Counted from the first letter of the stretch, positions 54,226-62,930 are shown. The stretch: 64,000 bases of DNA from Mucilaginibacter rivuli (GCF_019391655.1 NZ_JAHXPQ010000002.1:372001-436000), one strand, 5' to 3'. Notes: generated from the letters alone by a model not told the origin. Translations and numbers: made by a program.

Positions 54226-56471
54226 GGTAATTTGATTTCTAAATTTGCGCTCCAACCTGTAGGCGGTTTTATAAACCTTACCTTGCCACTATGAGCGTTT
54301 ACGATTTCTTGAACTATACCCAAACCTAATCCACTTCCACTGCCGACTATCATTTTATCTTCGGGATTTAATCTCTTTTCTAAGTTTTTGTATAGCTCCC
54401 CTTCAGGATCAGAAATAAACGGAATAAACACCTCATTAAATTTAGATTCATCTAAACCTAACCCTGTATCGCGAACGCTGATGACGTTAAAGCCATCGCT
54501 ACGCTGGGCAGTTATTTGTATTCTTCTATTTTTACCAGCCGCTATAACCGACTTGATAGAGTTAGATAATACATTCAGCAAAACAGAATATACCTCAGCC
54601 TCTAAAATATTTTTAATTACTATGTTGTTGGCCACTCCACTGTAATCTATATCAATTTCATACTTGTGTGTAATTAGAGTAAATACCTTTTCAACTTTAA
54701 TAATCTTATCTTTCAAAGCCACTTGTCCGGGCTTTGACTGTTTTTGATCAACACTAATTAGTGAAGTCATTTTTAACAAGTCGTCAAGTCGGTCTTTTAA
54801 CTCTGAAAAAGTTGAAGTAATTTTTAGCACCTCATTTCTTTCTTTAATTCCAAGCTTAACCGCTAAATGGGTTAAAGAATTTTTGCTTTGTTCTAAAAGG
54901 CCAAGCAACGATTTTACTTCATGTGAAAATATCAACAGTAACGTTGATGTTGAAGCGACTAAACGCAAATGCAGTAATTCAGCTTTATTGCTGGCATTCT
55001 GTTTTTTTATTACTTCCGTTGCCTTTAAGAAAGAAACTTGCGCGTTTTGGCGTTGATAATCAGGTAGGGTATTAACAATATTTGTAACCTCACGCTCTAA
55101 ATAGCCAATCGCCGCATCAATATATTTTACTGGCTCAATTGTCTCATTTAAAAGGCCTTCAAAATCTCTTGCTGCTTTAAGTGATTCTTCCTGCGCTTGT
55201 TGACGAATAAAAAAATCGCGATAAATAGTCGACCAATCAATAGAATACCTTACAAATTGTTTCAGCTCATCAACAGCTGTGGAGGAAATAAACCCCTCAC
55301 GATTGAGTTTCATCTCAAATCCTTTTGAAGTTTCACCTATATTAACATTTCCCAAATAACTTCGCATAGACAGCATAGTGAGCAATGTACGTGATGGATC
55401 TACACCTTTCAACGTTTGAGCAAATGCTAACAGTTCATTTTTGGGCGAAGCCTTTCGGATACCTCGATCTTTGTCAATTTCTAACCAATCATCATCACCA
55501 TAAGGGAACACGCGGAAATTTTTATATTTAACTTGAACTCCGCCCCATTCCGGCAATATTTTTTCCATGTTACTTAGGGAGTTCAAAGATGTATCACGCA
55601 TTTGGGCGCGTTCACCAACCATTATCCCAACCCTAAGGGATATATCATTTAGATGGGGGAAAGTCTGTGTAGACGTTATCGTCTTCTTTCCTATTCCTAA
55701 GGCATCGAGTTCACATACGGCTTGGTGCTTTTCATTTATTTTTGCGGTTAATGTTCCCCACCCTGAGTTTATGAAATCTTCTCGAATATCTCGGACCCCT
55801 CCTTCGAAATCTGGAGCGACAATTTTAACAGTGAAACCAGGGTCATCCTGAAACCCTTTTCGTTGCGTGCCGCTATTTGCAGATAAAACGGCTAATTGCC
55901 TTTTCAGCCAATTCCACCCCCGTAAATTCCATTCCTCGGTTATATCTGTAATCACTAAAGTTGTTCCAGTAACGTAATTCGTACCTGTTATTTGTTCACC
56001 GGGGCAATCGATATCGGTAACTTCAGTTCCAGGTTTAAAATCAGTCCAGGGAAACAAGACTTCCGTCTTTTCTACATTTGGTTGCAAACCGACCAAATTA
56101 CCTTCCGATGTACTTATAGAGATGAGCCGAAGTTTGCCGCCTAACCTTCTACATGAAAACCTTCCAATACCTTTCGCCCCTGTTAACGGACGTCCAAAAA
56201 CCGCTGAAACGTCATTTGCGGCCTTATTTGTAGTAGCAATTCGCATCCAATAACTCTGTATTGCGTTAAAATTCATGCCCTTTCCATTGTCAATAACATG
56301 AATTTCTGATTTGCCATCACTGTCGCTTTTAAAAACAATTTCAACTTCAGTTGCATCAGCATCATAACAGTTTTTCACTAACTCAACTAAAGCGATATGA
56401 ACCGTTTCAACCAGTTTTTCGCCCAGCTCTCTTAGTAAGGCACTGTCAACTTTAAATCTCAATATACTCAT
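54222..56471 (-). CDS. Histidine kinase with two GHKL ATPase domains
   Basis: 749 residues, cytoplasmic (no membrane helix seen). The N-terminus is a full GHKL ATPase of Hsp90/MutL/MORC style: 'ELVKNCYDADATEVEI' (N34), 'HVIDNGKGM' (D61-G63-G65) and 'GAKGIGRFSCRRLGG' (98-112). After about 250 residues of a middle domain and coiled region, an H-box 'LIFSHEVKSLL' gives a phosphoacceptor H517. The C-terminus is a second HATPase_c domain: 'VLLNVLSNSIKSVI', 'VRDTGLGLDES', 'GSGSGLGLGIVQEIV' near 710. It is the first gene of a three-gene operon coupled by GTGA and ATGA overlaps. Signalling role is supported by the adjacent REC; sensed signal unknown. Confidence 0.88.
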   Translation of the reverse strand: MSILRFKVDSALLRELGEKLVETVHIALVELVKNCYDADATEVEIVFKSDSDGKSEIHVIDNGKGMNFNAIQSYWMRIATTNKAANDVSAVFGRPLTGAKGIGRFSCRRLGGKLRLISISTSEGNLVGLQPNVEKTEVLFPWTDFKPGTEVTDIDCPGEQITGTNYVTGTTLVITDITEEWNLRGWNWLKRQLAVLSANSGTQRKGFQDDPGFTVKIVAPDFEGGVRDIREDFINSGWGTLTAKINEKHQAVCELDALGIGKKTITSTQTFPHLNDISLRVGIMVGERAQMRDTSLNSLSNMEKILPEWGGVQVKYKNFRVFPYGDDDWLEIDKDRGIRKASPKNELLAFAQTLKGVDPSRTLLTMLSMRSYLGNVNIGETSKGFEMKLNREGFISSTAVDELKQFVRYSIDWSTIYRDFFIRQQAQEESLKAARDFEGLLNETIEPVKYIDAAIGYLEREVTNIVNTLPDYQRQNAQVSFLKATEVIKKQNASNKAELLHLRLVASTSTLLLIFSHEVKSLLGLLEQSKNSLTHLAVKLGIKERNEVLKITSTFSELKDRLDDLLKMTSLISVDQKQSKPGQVALKDKIIKVEKVFTLITHKYEIDIDYSGVANNIVIKNILEAEVYSVLLNVLSNSIKSVIAAGKNRRIQITAQRSDGFNVISVRDTGLGLDESKFNEVFIPFISDPEGELYKNLEKRLNPEDKMIVGSGSGLGLGIVQEIVNAHSGKVRFIKPPTGWSANLEIKLP

Positions 56472-56653
56472 GCTTTATATTTGGAATATCATAACCAAGG
56501 TAATGATAATCTAAAGTTATCAATATTCATAAACTGAATACGTGTTTGCCCTAAATTTTTCGCCTTGCATCATTTTTTTATTTTTTCATCAGCTCTCTCA
56601 AACAATTCATTAATTTAGGCAAATACGTTTAGTAGACACCGTAATAATGATAT

Positions 56654-56932
56654 ATGAAACTGGATATCGAAGTCATCTGCCTTGAAGAACCTGCTTTTTA
56701 CAAACTATTGGAAGATGTTGTTAAACGGCTAAAACTTGAAAATAATATTCAAGAAGATGAGTATATTACTGGTGAAGAAGCTATGAGAAAACTTGGTATT
56801 ACCAGTAAAACCACCCTACAAAAACTCAGGGATAACGGGAGTATAAGTTTTACAAAGGATACTCCGACAATGATGTACAATGCACAATCAATTTCCGTAT
56901 ATCTCAAAAGTAAAACCCTAAAAACATTTTAA
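56654..56932 (+). CDS. Excisionase-like helix-turn-helix protein
   Basis: 92 residues. The middle 'EYITGEEAMRKLGITSKTTLQKLRDNGSISFTK' is the HTH_17/MerR-like winged helix common in Bacteroidota conjugative-element excisionases and regulators. N-terminal helix precedes it ('YKLLEDVVKRLKLENN'). It may control excision or transfer genes. The next gene starts at the base after its stop (56933), so both are coupled. Confidence 0.82.
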   Translation: MKLDIEVICLEEPAFYKLLEDVVKRLKLENNIQEDEYITGEEAMRKLGITSKTTLQKLRDNGSISFTKDTPTMMYNAQSISVYLKSKTLKTF

Positions 56933-57211
56933 ATGGAAAGCAACCAAATATCCGAAGAGCAAGAATATGTAGATGCGTTCAATTTAGGCAATATATTGAG
57001 CAAATATTCACCAGAGATAGGCGATTTTATACTTGGGCTTAATTTTAAAGGCTCTCAATTAAAAGCTGTACAAGATGGCGTTAAACTCTCAATAGATAAG
57101 GAAAAAGCACAGGCTACCCCAAAACCATCTTTTCTAAAAAACGATCGGTTTAGCAACAACGATGCCGATAAAGAGTTGCAATCAGGCAAAAACATTGAAC
57201 CCGAAAAGTAA
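56933..57211 (+). CDS. Uncharacterised element protein (92 aa)
   Basis: 92 residues, directly following the HTH gene with no spacer. Composition is polar: 'YVDAFNLGNILSKYSPEIGDFILGLNF' helix followed by a Lys/Asn/Glu-rich tail ('KPSFLKNDRFSNNDADKELQSGKN'), probably disordered. No family recognised. It converges with the next minus-strand gene 4 nt away. Confidence 0.6.
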   Translation: MESNQISEEQEYVDAFNLGNILSKYSPEIGDFILGLNFKGSQLKAVQDGVKLSIDKEKAQATPKPSFLKNDRFSNNDADKELQSGKNIEPEK

Positions 57212-57215
57212 TCGA

Positions 57216-57734
57216 TTAAATCGGCTCAATATCGGGTTCAACATTACCGTTATTGGGATTAGTCAATTTCGCTATACGTTCTCTATACCCCTGGTCGGCA
57301 CGTTCATCGGATAGCTTTTTATCCATATAGTCCGATGATGTATCCATGTCTTTTTTCTCACCCCGCCGTTCCTTAATTTGAAATCTGCTTAGGTTCTTGT
57401 ATTCACCTTCTCCTATATGTATTTCTAAGGTTGAGCGAATTTGCTTTGCGGTTTTTTCAGCAACGCCTTTTAAACCTTGTTCAATTTTACCTCTTAAATC
57501 ATTTTGTACATCTGCCTTGCGTTGCTTTAACTCTTCGCGCCTGCGTTGGTAAACATTGTTATTATCGTTATTATAGCCGGGAGGCCTTAACTCAAATCGT
57601 GGTCCACGATCTGCCGGTAAATTATCCAGTTCTACTTCTATATTAAACAATTCAAACTGCGCCTCACGTGTAGGCTGCTCGAATTGGGAAAACTGCGGCG
57701 GGTATAGCGGTTCAAATAAATTCTCTGTCCCCAT
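57216..57734 (-). CDS. Uncharacterised element protein (172 aa)
   Basis: 172 residues, very polar. A Pro/aromatic-rich N-terminus ('FEPLYPPQFSQFEQP') leads into a charged helical region ('RRREELKQRKADVQNDLRGKIEQGLKGVAEKTAKQI') and a Lys/Glu/Asp-rich tail. It looks like a coiled-coil or scaffold-type protein. No family recognised. Its ATG (57732-57734 complement) overlaps the ATG of the divergent 227-residue gene. Confidence 0.6.
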   Translation of the reverse strand: MGTENLFEPLYPPQFSQFEQPTREAQFELFNIEVELDNLPADRGPRFELRPPGYNNDNNNVYQRRREELKQRKADVQNDLRGKIEQGLKGVAEKTAKQIRSTLEIHIGEGEYKNLSRFQIKERRGEKKDMDTSSDYMDKKLSDERADQGYRERIAKLTNPNNGNVEPDIEPI

Positions 57735-58416
57735 GTTTTTATTGAATTATTCGGAAATCTATACTAAGATACATTTATTAGATAATTGTTGCATAGAAAA
57801 AGTTGAGGATAGTTTGACAGATCAGTTACCTGCTGCCCAACAAGCCGTGTTTACATCTATGGATGGTAGAAATGAAGCAATTAAATGGGGTGACCTGGAA
57901 GTCGCGGCGAATACACTTCCTGCGTATGAGCAAACCGGATTACTTCTAATTAAAGAACGTTTGGGTTACTTGCCCCCATCAAATATTACTTTACCAATTG
58001 AACCCCATTTACGTACACTACTCTCGAATTACAAAGCGGGTGTTATATCATTTGATAAAATGATAAAGATTGCAGACGAATATATTAAACTTGCTCGTAA
58101 CGAAGATATAAGGCGGAATACGACATTAGTGTACGATCAACAAATGTATGAGAAGTACCATACTTTTTTACCGCATTTGACTAATGCAGTACAACAGCGA
58201 ATAGCGAAATTCCTTGGTTTCATGCCCGATACAAATTACTCTGTAGAAGCAGAAATATTTTTGAGGAAAGTTATGGCCACCGACACGGTATACCTCGGCA
58301 ATGAAATTACTGAATATGACAAGCAAGCTATCACGATATTATTATATCGTAAACGATTATTAGCGTCAGGCTTACAAATTGCAAATGCAATGGCTTTGAT
58401 ATTCGCTACTGGCTAA
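57733..58416 (+). CDS. Uncharacterised element protein (227 aa)
   Basis: 227 residues from the ATG at 57733, largely helical ('AAQQAVFTSM', 'PHLRTLLSNYKAGVISFDKMIKIADEYIKLARNED'). No motif recognised. This ATG shares two bases with the divergent gene's ATG, leaving no upstream room for translation signals; a start at the ATG at 57859 (185 residues) is an alternative. No close functional neighbour. Confidence 0.6.
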   Translation: MFLLNYSEIYTKIHLLDNCCIEKVEDSLTDQLPAAQQAVFTSMDGRNEAIKWGDLEVAANTLPAYEQTGLLLIKERLGYLPPSNITLPIEPHLRTLLSNYKAGVISFDKMIKIADEYIKLARNEDIRRNTTLVYDQQMYEKYHTFLPHLTNAVQQRIAKFLGFMPDTNYSVEAEIFLRKVMATDTVYLGNEITEYDKQAITILLYRKRLLASGLQIANAMALIFATG

Positions 58417-58571
58417 TGCTATCTCTTGAAATACACATCTGTTTTCATGAAAATTGTCTTCCATGCTCCATCTTACTAAATTGCAACTAACGCTAAATTT
58501 GCAAATGGCAATAAAATGATTTTTATAGCGGGGTCGCTGTTAATTGTTTAGAATTATATATTAATGAGTAA

Positions 58572-59645
58572 TCATTTATTTACCTTCAAAGGATTTATTT
58601 CCTTTAAATACCATCTGTCATCACAGTATAGCAAATGCACATCAAGTAAATAATTTACTGGCTTGGTATAATGCTTAGCATATTTTATCCATTTTGTTTC
58701 TAACGTCCCCACTTGCTCAAGTGAAGTATACAAATTGTCTAAGTCTTCCTCATTAACAACAATTGGGGGATTATCTATGTCGAAAGCTGCTCTTATATTG
58801 TGTCGGCTATCGATAAACATATCGGCTATAAAAAACAATTTAACTTGGCTGGATGCTGAGCATCTATCTAATAAATCAAATTTGAAATCCCAAACGTGCA
58901 CCTGATTAATCTTCCAATAATCAATATAGGTTTCGGAAAAATTATCCAGGCTGTTTTGCCATTTCGTTCTTCTAACATTTGGATGCCAATAGGTGAAACC
59001 TATCTCGGTCATAAATGTACATTCAACATAGGCAAGATAATCAACAATAAATTCTTCTACCTGCGTTTCAGCGATCGCTTTGATTTTATCGAATTCAATT
59101 TTTTTATTATTTGAAATTCCCGGCAATTCATGACGCAACTTTTCTTCTTTTGATATCGGATCATAAAAATCGTTTACTAAGTAAATGTCTAATTCAGGAT
59201 GATGTTTTGTTATAAACGAATGTAAAAATAACTCACCACAAATATTATCTCTTGTACTGTAATCATCGGAATAAGCGCTTAACTTAATCTCATTTCCTAC
59301 ATCAGGGGGTAATGTTTCTCCCATTGCAAAAAAGGCGTTCGCAAATAAATAACTATCAATTTGCTGATAATCGCCAAATACTCGTACACCTTGTACGGCC
59401 GAATTATCATAGTTTGTTAGTGTACGATAATAAATTCTCCAATCACCATGCTCGCCAATTACCTTTGAGATGACGAAAAGAAATTCGCCTTTTTCAATTC
59501 TTTTGGCTTTCCAAATAGATTCCGATTTGTGAGCGTAATATCGGCCGGTACTTGTTTTCCCTTCATCATCTTTAAGGATATTTTTCACAAAATAATCAGC
59601 GAACTTATAATAGAACTTCTCGAATACCTTTTTGTGAACCCTCAT
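58572..59645 (-). CDS. Uncharacterised element protein (357 aa)
   Basis: 357 residues, cytoplasmic, aromatic- and acid-rich: 'FYYKFADYFVKNILKDDEG', 'HGDWRIYYRTLTNYDNSAVQG', 'LDIYLVNDFYDPISKEEKLRHELPG', 'KLFFIADMFIDSRHNIRAAFDIDNPPIVVNEE'. No motif recognised. It could be a defence or regulatory cargo gene, but that is only from its place in the element. It follows the 132-residue-type gene on the same strand after a 147-nt gap that contains an inverted repeat. Confidence 0.65.
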   Translation of the reverse strand: MRVHKKVFEKFYYKFADYFVKNILKDDEGKTSTGRYYAHKSESIWKAKRIEKGEFLFVISKVIGEHGDWRIYYRTLTNYDNSAVQGVRVFGDYQQIDSYLFANAFFAMGETLPPDVGNEIKLSAYSDDYSTRDNICGELFLHSFITKHHPELDIYLVNDFYDPISKEEKLRHELPGISNNKKIEFDKIKAIAETQVEEFIVDYLAYVECTFMTEIGFTYWHPNVRRTKWQNSLDNFSETYIDYWKINQVHVWDFKFDLLDRCSASSQVKLFFIADMFIDSRHNIRAAFDIDNPPIVVNEEDLDNLYTSLEQVGTLETKWIKYAKHYTKPVNYLLDVHLLYCDDRWYLKEINPLKVNK

Positions 59646-59697
59646 TGCAAACTACTGTGATTTACTGACGGTAAATATACGAGTGTACTACGCACAA

Positions 59698-59735
59698 AAT
59701 CTTACAATCTCACAAAATTCATAATGTAAGATTGT
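59698..59735. promoter_or_regulatory. Overlapping inverted repeats, candidate operator
   Basis: AATCTTAC (59698-59705) pairs with GTAAGATT (59726-59733), and ACAATCT (59704-59710) pairs with AGATTGT (59729-59735). They lie about 55-90 nt upstream of the 357-residue gene start and look like a regulator-binding site rather than a terminator (no T-tract). Confidence 0.4.
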
Positions 59736-59792
59736 GGTTAAATATCCTTCCGATCATTGTGGTGTGATATGATACAATATGTTTTGATATGG

Positions 59793-60167
59793 CTATCTGT
59801 TAAAATTGAGAGTTGAATTTTTAGCCAGTTTATCTAAAAACTTTTGGTTGTGATCTACAAGTTCTTTGAAATTTTTATTAACCATGTGAATTGATTCCGG
59901 AACACCGTTACGACAGTATCCTCCGCCTAAAATCGTTTCGCTATATGCTGTAAAATCGTTAAGAGCCTGGAGATATCCAAGCGCCCGCTCGCGACCAAAT
60001 TTAGCTTCGTACCGCTCAAAGTCGGATTCTTCAATCAATTTCCCTTGCTGACCAATAGCAATACTCCTTGGGAAATCGATATAGCCCTCAAAAAAATCCA
60101 TAGTGCCCTCCTGGTTAAAAAGCGGATGGTAAGCCAAATGGTTGATTCTGTCAATCAAATTCGACAT
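59793..60167 (-). CDS. Uncharacterised element protein (124 aa)
   Basis: 124 residues from the ATG at 60167; a TTG at 60191 would add eight codons. Features: 'DFFEGYIDFPRSIAIGQQGKLIEESDFERYEAKFGRERALGYLQAL' and Cys/Asn near 'GGYCRNG'. Mostly helical with acid/base patches. No family recognised. It is divergent from the small 65-residue gene that follows. Confidence 0.55.
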   Translation of the reverse strand: MSNLIDRINHLAYHPLFNQEGTMDFFEGYIDFPRSIAIGQQGKLIEESDFERYEAKFGRERALGYLQALNDFTAYSETILGGGYCRNGVPESIHMVNKNFKELVDHNQKFLDKLAKNSTLNFNR

Positions 60168-60282
60168 ATGCCAAATAAAGGACGAAATCAAGAAATGGGA
60201 ATAACACCGAAATCCCTAACATTCAGGTTGCGAATTGCCGAAACGCAGTAATAGTAGGCACAGACACCAAATTCTTAAGATC

Positions 60283-60480
60283 ATGAGTTTTACAAAAGAT
60301 CAACAGAACATGTTAAATGCAGGTGGCTACAAAGCATCAACCAATGATTCCAACAAATGGATCAATGGCAGTGGCCACACTGTTACTAACAGAGGTGGTA
60401 CAACGATCTTCAATACAGATCGCCATACCACAAACGGAAGCGGTATTTCGAATACCACTTTCGGTAAGAAAGTGAAATGA
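60283..60480 (+). CDS. Small Gly/Asn/Thr-rich protein (65 aa)
   Basis: 65 residues from the ATG at 60283 (an in-frame TTG at 60235 is less likely). Composition is Asn, Thr, Gly and Ser rich with repeated 'NG' and 'TT' ('WINGSGHTVTNRGGTTIFNTDRHTTNGSGISNTTFGKK'), probably unstructured or beta. No family recognised. It is followed by its own strong terminator before the transfer genes. Confidence 0.55.
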   Translation: MSFTKDQQNMLNAGGYKASTNDSNKWINGSGHTVTNRGGTTIFNTDRHTTNGSGISNTTFGKKVK

Positions 60481-60491
60481 TAGCTTTCTTA

Positions 60492-60526
60492 AGCCATCCA
60501 TTGCCACTGCGATGGATGGCTTTTTA
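60492..60526 (+). terminator. Rho-independent terminator before the transfer module
   Basis: AGCCATCCAT pairs perfectly with ATGGATGGCT around a 10-nt loop, then TTTT. It ends the 65-residue gene and insulates the coupling-protein gene 24 nt later. Confidence 0.9.
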
Positions 60527-60549
60527 ATAACAACTAAGCAATTACAGCA

Positions 60550-62049
60550 ATGAAAAAGTTTGATTTAGATACCCCCCTTATCCAGTTTGAAGATAGCACA
60601 GGCAAACATGCCTGGGCCATCCGCAATGCAGTTGAGGGAGTACAAATATTCGGTGGTATAGGTTCAGGCAAAACTTCCGGCTCTGGTAGAACTTTGGCAA
60701 TCAAATATTTAACTGCGGGTTTTGGTGGTTTGGTTTTAACCGTAAAACCGGATGAAAAGGATATGTGGAAGTATTATTGCGAGGTTACAGGGCGCTCTTC
60801 CGATTTGGTTATAATTGAACCAGGTGGTGAATATGGGTTTGATTTTTTACAATATTTATCAAGCCAAAAGAATTCCGAAACACCGATAACAGCTAACATC
60901 TTAGAAACGCTGAAAACTGTTATTCGGGCATCCGAGGAAAAAAGTAGTGGCAGATCGGACGACCCATTTTGGGAAAAGTCGTTGGACATGCTGTTATTCC
61001 ATGTTATCGACCTATGCTCAATCGCTTACGGTAATACAAGCGTACAAACCATGTACGATATAGTGCAAACCTTGCCTAAACTTACCACCGCGCCAAAAGA
61101 AGATAACAAAGCTACCGCATTTGAAAGTGCCTTTAAAAAGGCTAAGGCGATTGTCGAAGTTGAAATTGAAAAATGGTATAAAACCCTTTCACAGTTTCAA
61201 AAGGATGCATTAGGCGAAGAGGAAGAGTTTGAAGAGGCCGTTATGGATGCAATTCCGCAAGCGAGGCTACTTAAGTTTTTAGATACTTTCTTTTTTGAAA
61301 CCTTTAAAAACCTGAGCGATAAAACCCGCTCGATAATTGAGTTCAGTTTTAATGGTTTTTTGTTTCAACTTTTAAGAGAGCCTATCTATTCTATGTTTTG
61401 TAAAACCAAAAAGAATGTGAGGCCGGAAGATAGCTTAGAAGGTAAAATCATCCTTATTAACCTGCCTGTAAAACTTTACAATAAGGTAGGCAAAGATTGC
61501 CAAACACTCTTCAAATACATCTGGCAGGTCGAGATGGAGAAGCGCAATGCACTAACCAATGATCGCCCTGTGTTTCTATGGGCAGATGAAGCGCAAAACT
61601 TCTTCACGGAACATGACCCTATATTTCAAGCAACTGCGAGAAGTAGCCTTGTGGCAACAGTTTACATTACACAAAACCTACCTAACTACCATATGGCGAT
61701 GGGTGGCTCAAAAACGGACGACCGGGTAAAGGGCTTCTTAGGTACGCTCGGCACCAAGATATTTCACGCCAATGGCGATATAGAAACAAATAAATACGCT
61801 TCGGAATTAATAGGGGATGCTTTTTTTTATGACCCTTCCCGCTCTGTAACAACCGCCGAAAAGTTCTCTCGTAGCGACAGCGTAGGCCTTAAATTGGATA
61901 GGAGAATTAGGCCGGAAGAGTTCATATGCTTAAAAACGGGTGGCGAAAGAAACAACTACCGAGTTGAAGCCTATATCCAGGTTCAAGGCGATCAGTTATT
62001 TGAGGGCGGAAACTTTAAAAAGGTAAAGTTTAATCAAAAGTATAATTAA
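60550..62049 (+). CDS. TraG/VirD4-type coupling ATPase, without obvious membrane anchor
   Basis: 499 residues. Walker A is 'GGIGSGKTSGSGRT' (about 35-48), Walker B is 'PVFLWADEAQNFF', and 'ATVYITQNLPNYHMAMGG' resembles the motif III/sensor of TraD/TraG DNA translocases. T4CPs link a relaxase-DNA complex to the secretion channel. No N-terminal transmembrane helix is present; the next gene encodes a four-helix membrane protein that may supply it. Gene order, ATPase then membrane protein then relaxase, is compact. The 'TraD_N'-type domain assignment rests on these motifs only. Confidence 0.82.
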   Translation: MKKFDLDTPLIQFEDSTGKHAWAIRNAVEGVQIFGGIGSGKTSGSGRTLAIKYLTAGFGGLVLTVKPDEKDMWKYYCEVTGRSSDLVIIEPGGEYGFDFLQYLSSQKNSETPITANILETLKTVIRASEEKSSGRSDDPFWEKSLDMLLFHVIDLCSIAYGNTSVQTMYDIVQTLPKLTTAPKEDNKATAFESAFKKAKAIVEVEIEKWYKTLSQFQKDALGEEEEFEEAVMDAIPQARLLKFLDTFFFETFKNLSDKTRSIIEFSFNGFLFQLLREPIYSMFCKTKKNVRPEDSLEGKIILINLPVKLYNKVGKDCQTLFKYIWQVEMEKRNALTNDRPVFLWADEAQNFFTEHDPIFQATARSSLVATVYITQNLPNYHMAMGGSKTDDRVKGFLGTLGTKIFHANGDIETNKYASELIGDAFFYDPSRSVTTAEKFSRSDSVGLKLDRRIRPEEFICLKTGGERNNYRVEAYIQVQGDQLFEGGNFKKVKFNQKYN

Positions 62050-62081
62050 CAGAATAATCACAAATATTAAAAACTAAGAAA

Positions 62082-62843
62082 ATGAAAAGGAACTTGTATT
62101 ACAAAGGAATGTACCAAAGGAAGAATGTTATTAAAGACGCGTTGATGTCATTAGGCGCATGGACGTTATCATGGCCGCGTTTATTGCTTGAAGTTTTTAT
62201 CCGTAAAAACTTTGGGGAGCGTTACTTCTCATTGTTTACGGCCATATCCTTAACCTGTGTTTTATTTTGGTTGCCGATAGGCATCGATAGAGCACGCTTA
62301 CCGTTTGGCGGTGGTTCGGTAACAAGTGTTATTGGTCACAACGCCACATGGTATGTTTACTTGGCGGCGTTCGTGTATTTTGCATTTAAAAGGCAAAAGG
62401 AAATTAAACGAGAAAGAAGCTGGTTTGAAAAAAAGTTTAGCCTTTACAACGGCGACATTAACCCACGCTTCCACAATTTAAAAATTGGCAATTGGGTTAT
62501 TGATCGCCGCACAATTTCAACAACGTATGAGCCGCTCTTCTGCTTTATTGTTGGCTTAGTACTTACGGCTTGCCTTCAAAAAATTGGAGTGTTAATCATC
62601 TACAGTAGCATCTGTTATGGAGTTAGCTATTATGGTGAGTATTTGAGTGGCGATCATTTTGTTATGGATATGATGGATGAAATGATAGCAAACGAGAACC
62701 TTGTAAAGTCGTTTGTAAACCAAGCCCCGCCCGAAAAAACTAACGGTTTTGAAGTAAAAGGTACTCCGCCGAACAACCCTGATTTCAGACGAAAAGTAGC
62801 TGACAACATGTTAGCGGACGATGAACCTGTAGAGGTTTATTAA
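62082..62843 (+). CDS. Four-helix membrane protein of the transfer module
   Basis: 253 residues. Hydrophobic stretches: about 48-68 ('FSLFTAISLTCVLFWLPIG'), 87-102 ('ATWYVYLAAFVYFAF'), 152-167 ('PLFCFIVGLVLTACL') and 171-191 ('GVLIIYSSICYGVSYYG'). A basic loop ('RQKEIKRERSWFEKK') lies between. The C-terminal 60 residues are soluble and acidic. No family recognised. It starts 32 nt after the ATPase gene. It may anchor that ATPase, which lacks its own helices. Confidence 0.7.
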   Translation: MKRNLYYKGMYQRKNVIKDALMSLGAWTLSWPRLLLEVFIRKNFGERYFSLFTAISLTCVLFWLPIGIDRARLPFGGGSVTSVIGHNATWYVYLAAFVYFAFKRQKEIKRERSWFEKKFSLYNGDINPRFHNLKIGNWVIDRRTISTTYEPLFCFIVGLVLTACLQKIGVLIIYSSICYGVSYYGEYLSGDHFVMDMMDEMIANENLVKSFVNQAPPEKTNGFEVKGTPPNNPDFRRKVADNMLADDEPVEVY

Positions 62844-62847
62844 GGCA

Positions 62848-62930
62848 TAAGCACTGCTTAGGGAAGATGTCTGATGCTATTTTATAATCGGGTCTTAATT
62901 GTTTTGTTAACAGTGCCTAAGCAGTGCTTA
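62848..62930. repeat. 15-bp perfect inverted repeat, candidate oriT
   Basis: TAAGCACTGCTTAGG (62848-62862) and CCTAAGCAGTGCTTA (62916-62930) are exact reverse complements, 53 nt apart. Each arm is itself a near-palindrome (TAAGCAxTGCTTA). They lie 69 nt upstream of the relaxase start. Inverted repeats beside a nic site are the hallmark of oriT; nic cannot be located by eye. Confidence 0.6.

Noticed and set aside
54226..54255. TTG start of the REC gene
   Set aside because: The GTG at 54225 overlaps the kinase stop as GTGA and gives a standard REC N-terminus; the longer start would overlap the kinase by 34 nt.
52544..56471. Detocs-type defensive two-component system
   Set aside because: Detocs uses a TPR sensor kinase and REC proteins with known effectors; here the kinase has an N-terminal Hsp90/MutL-like ATPase, and only one REC protein without such an effector is present.
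58417..58497. 25-residue ORF right after the 227-residue gene
   Set aside because: No hydrophobic or charged pattern and no coupling; composition looks like random spacer.
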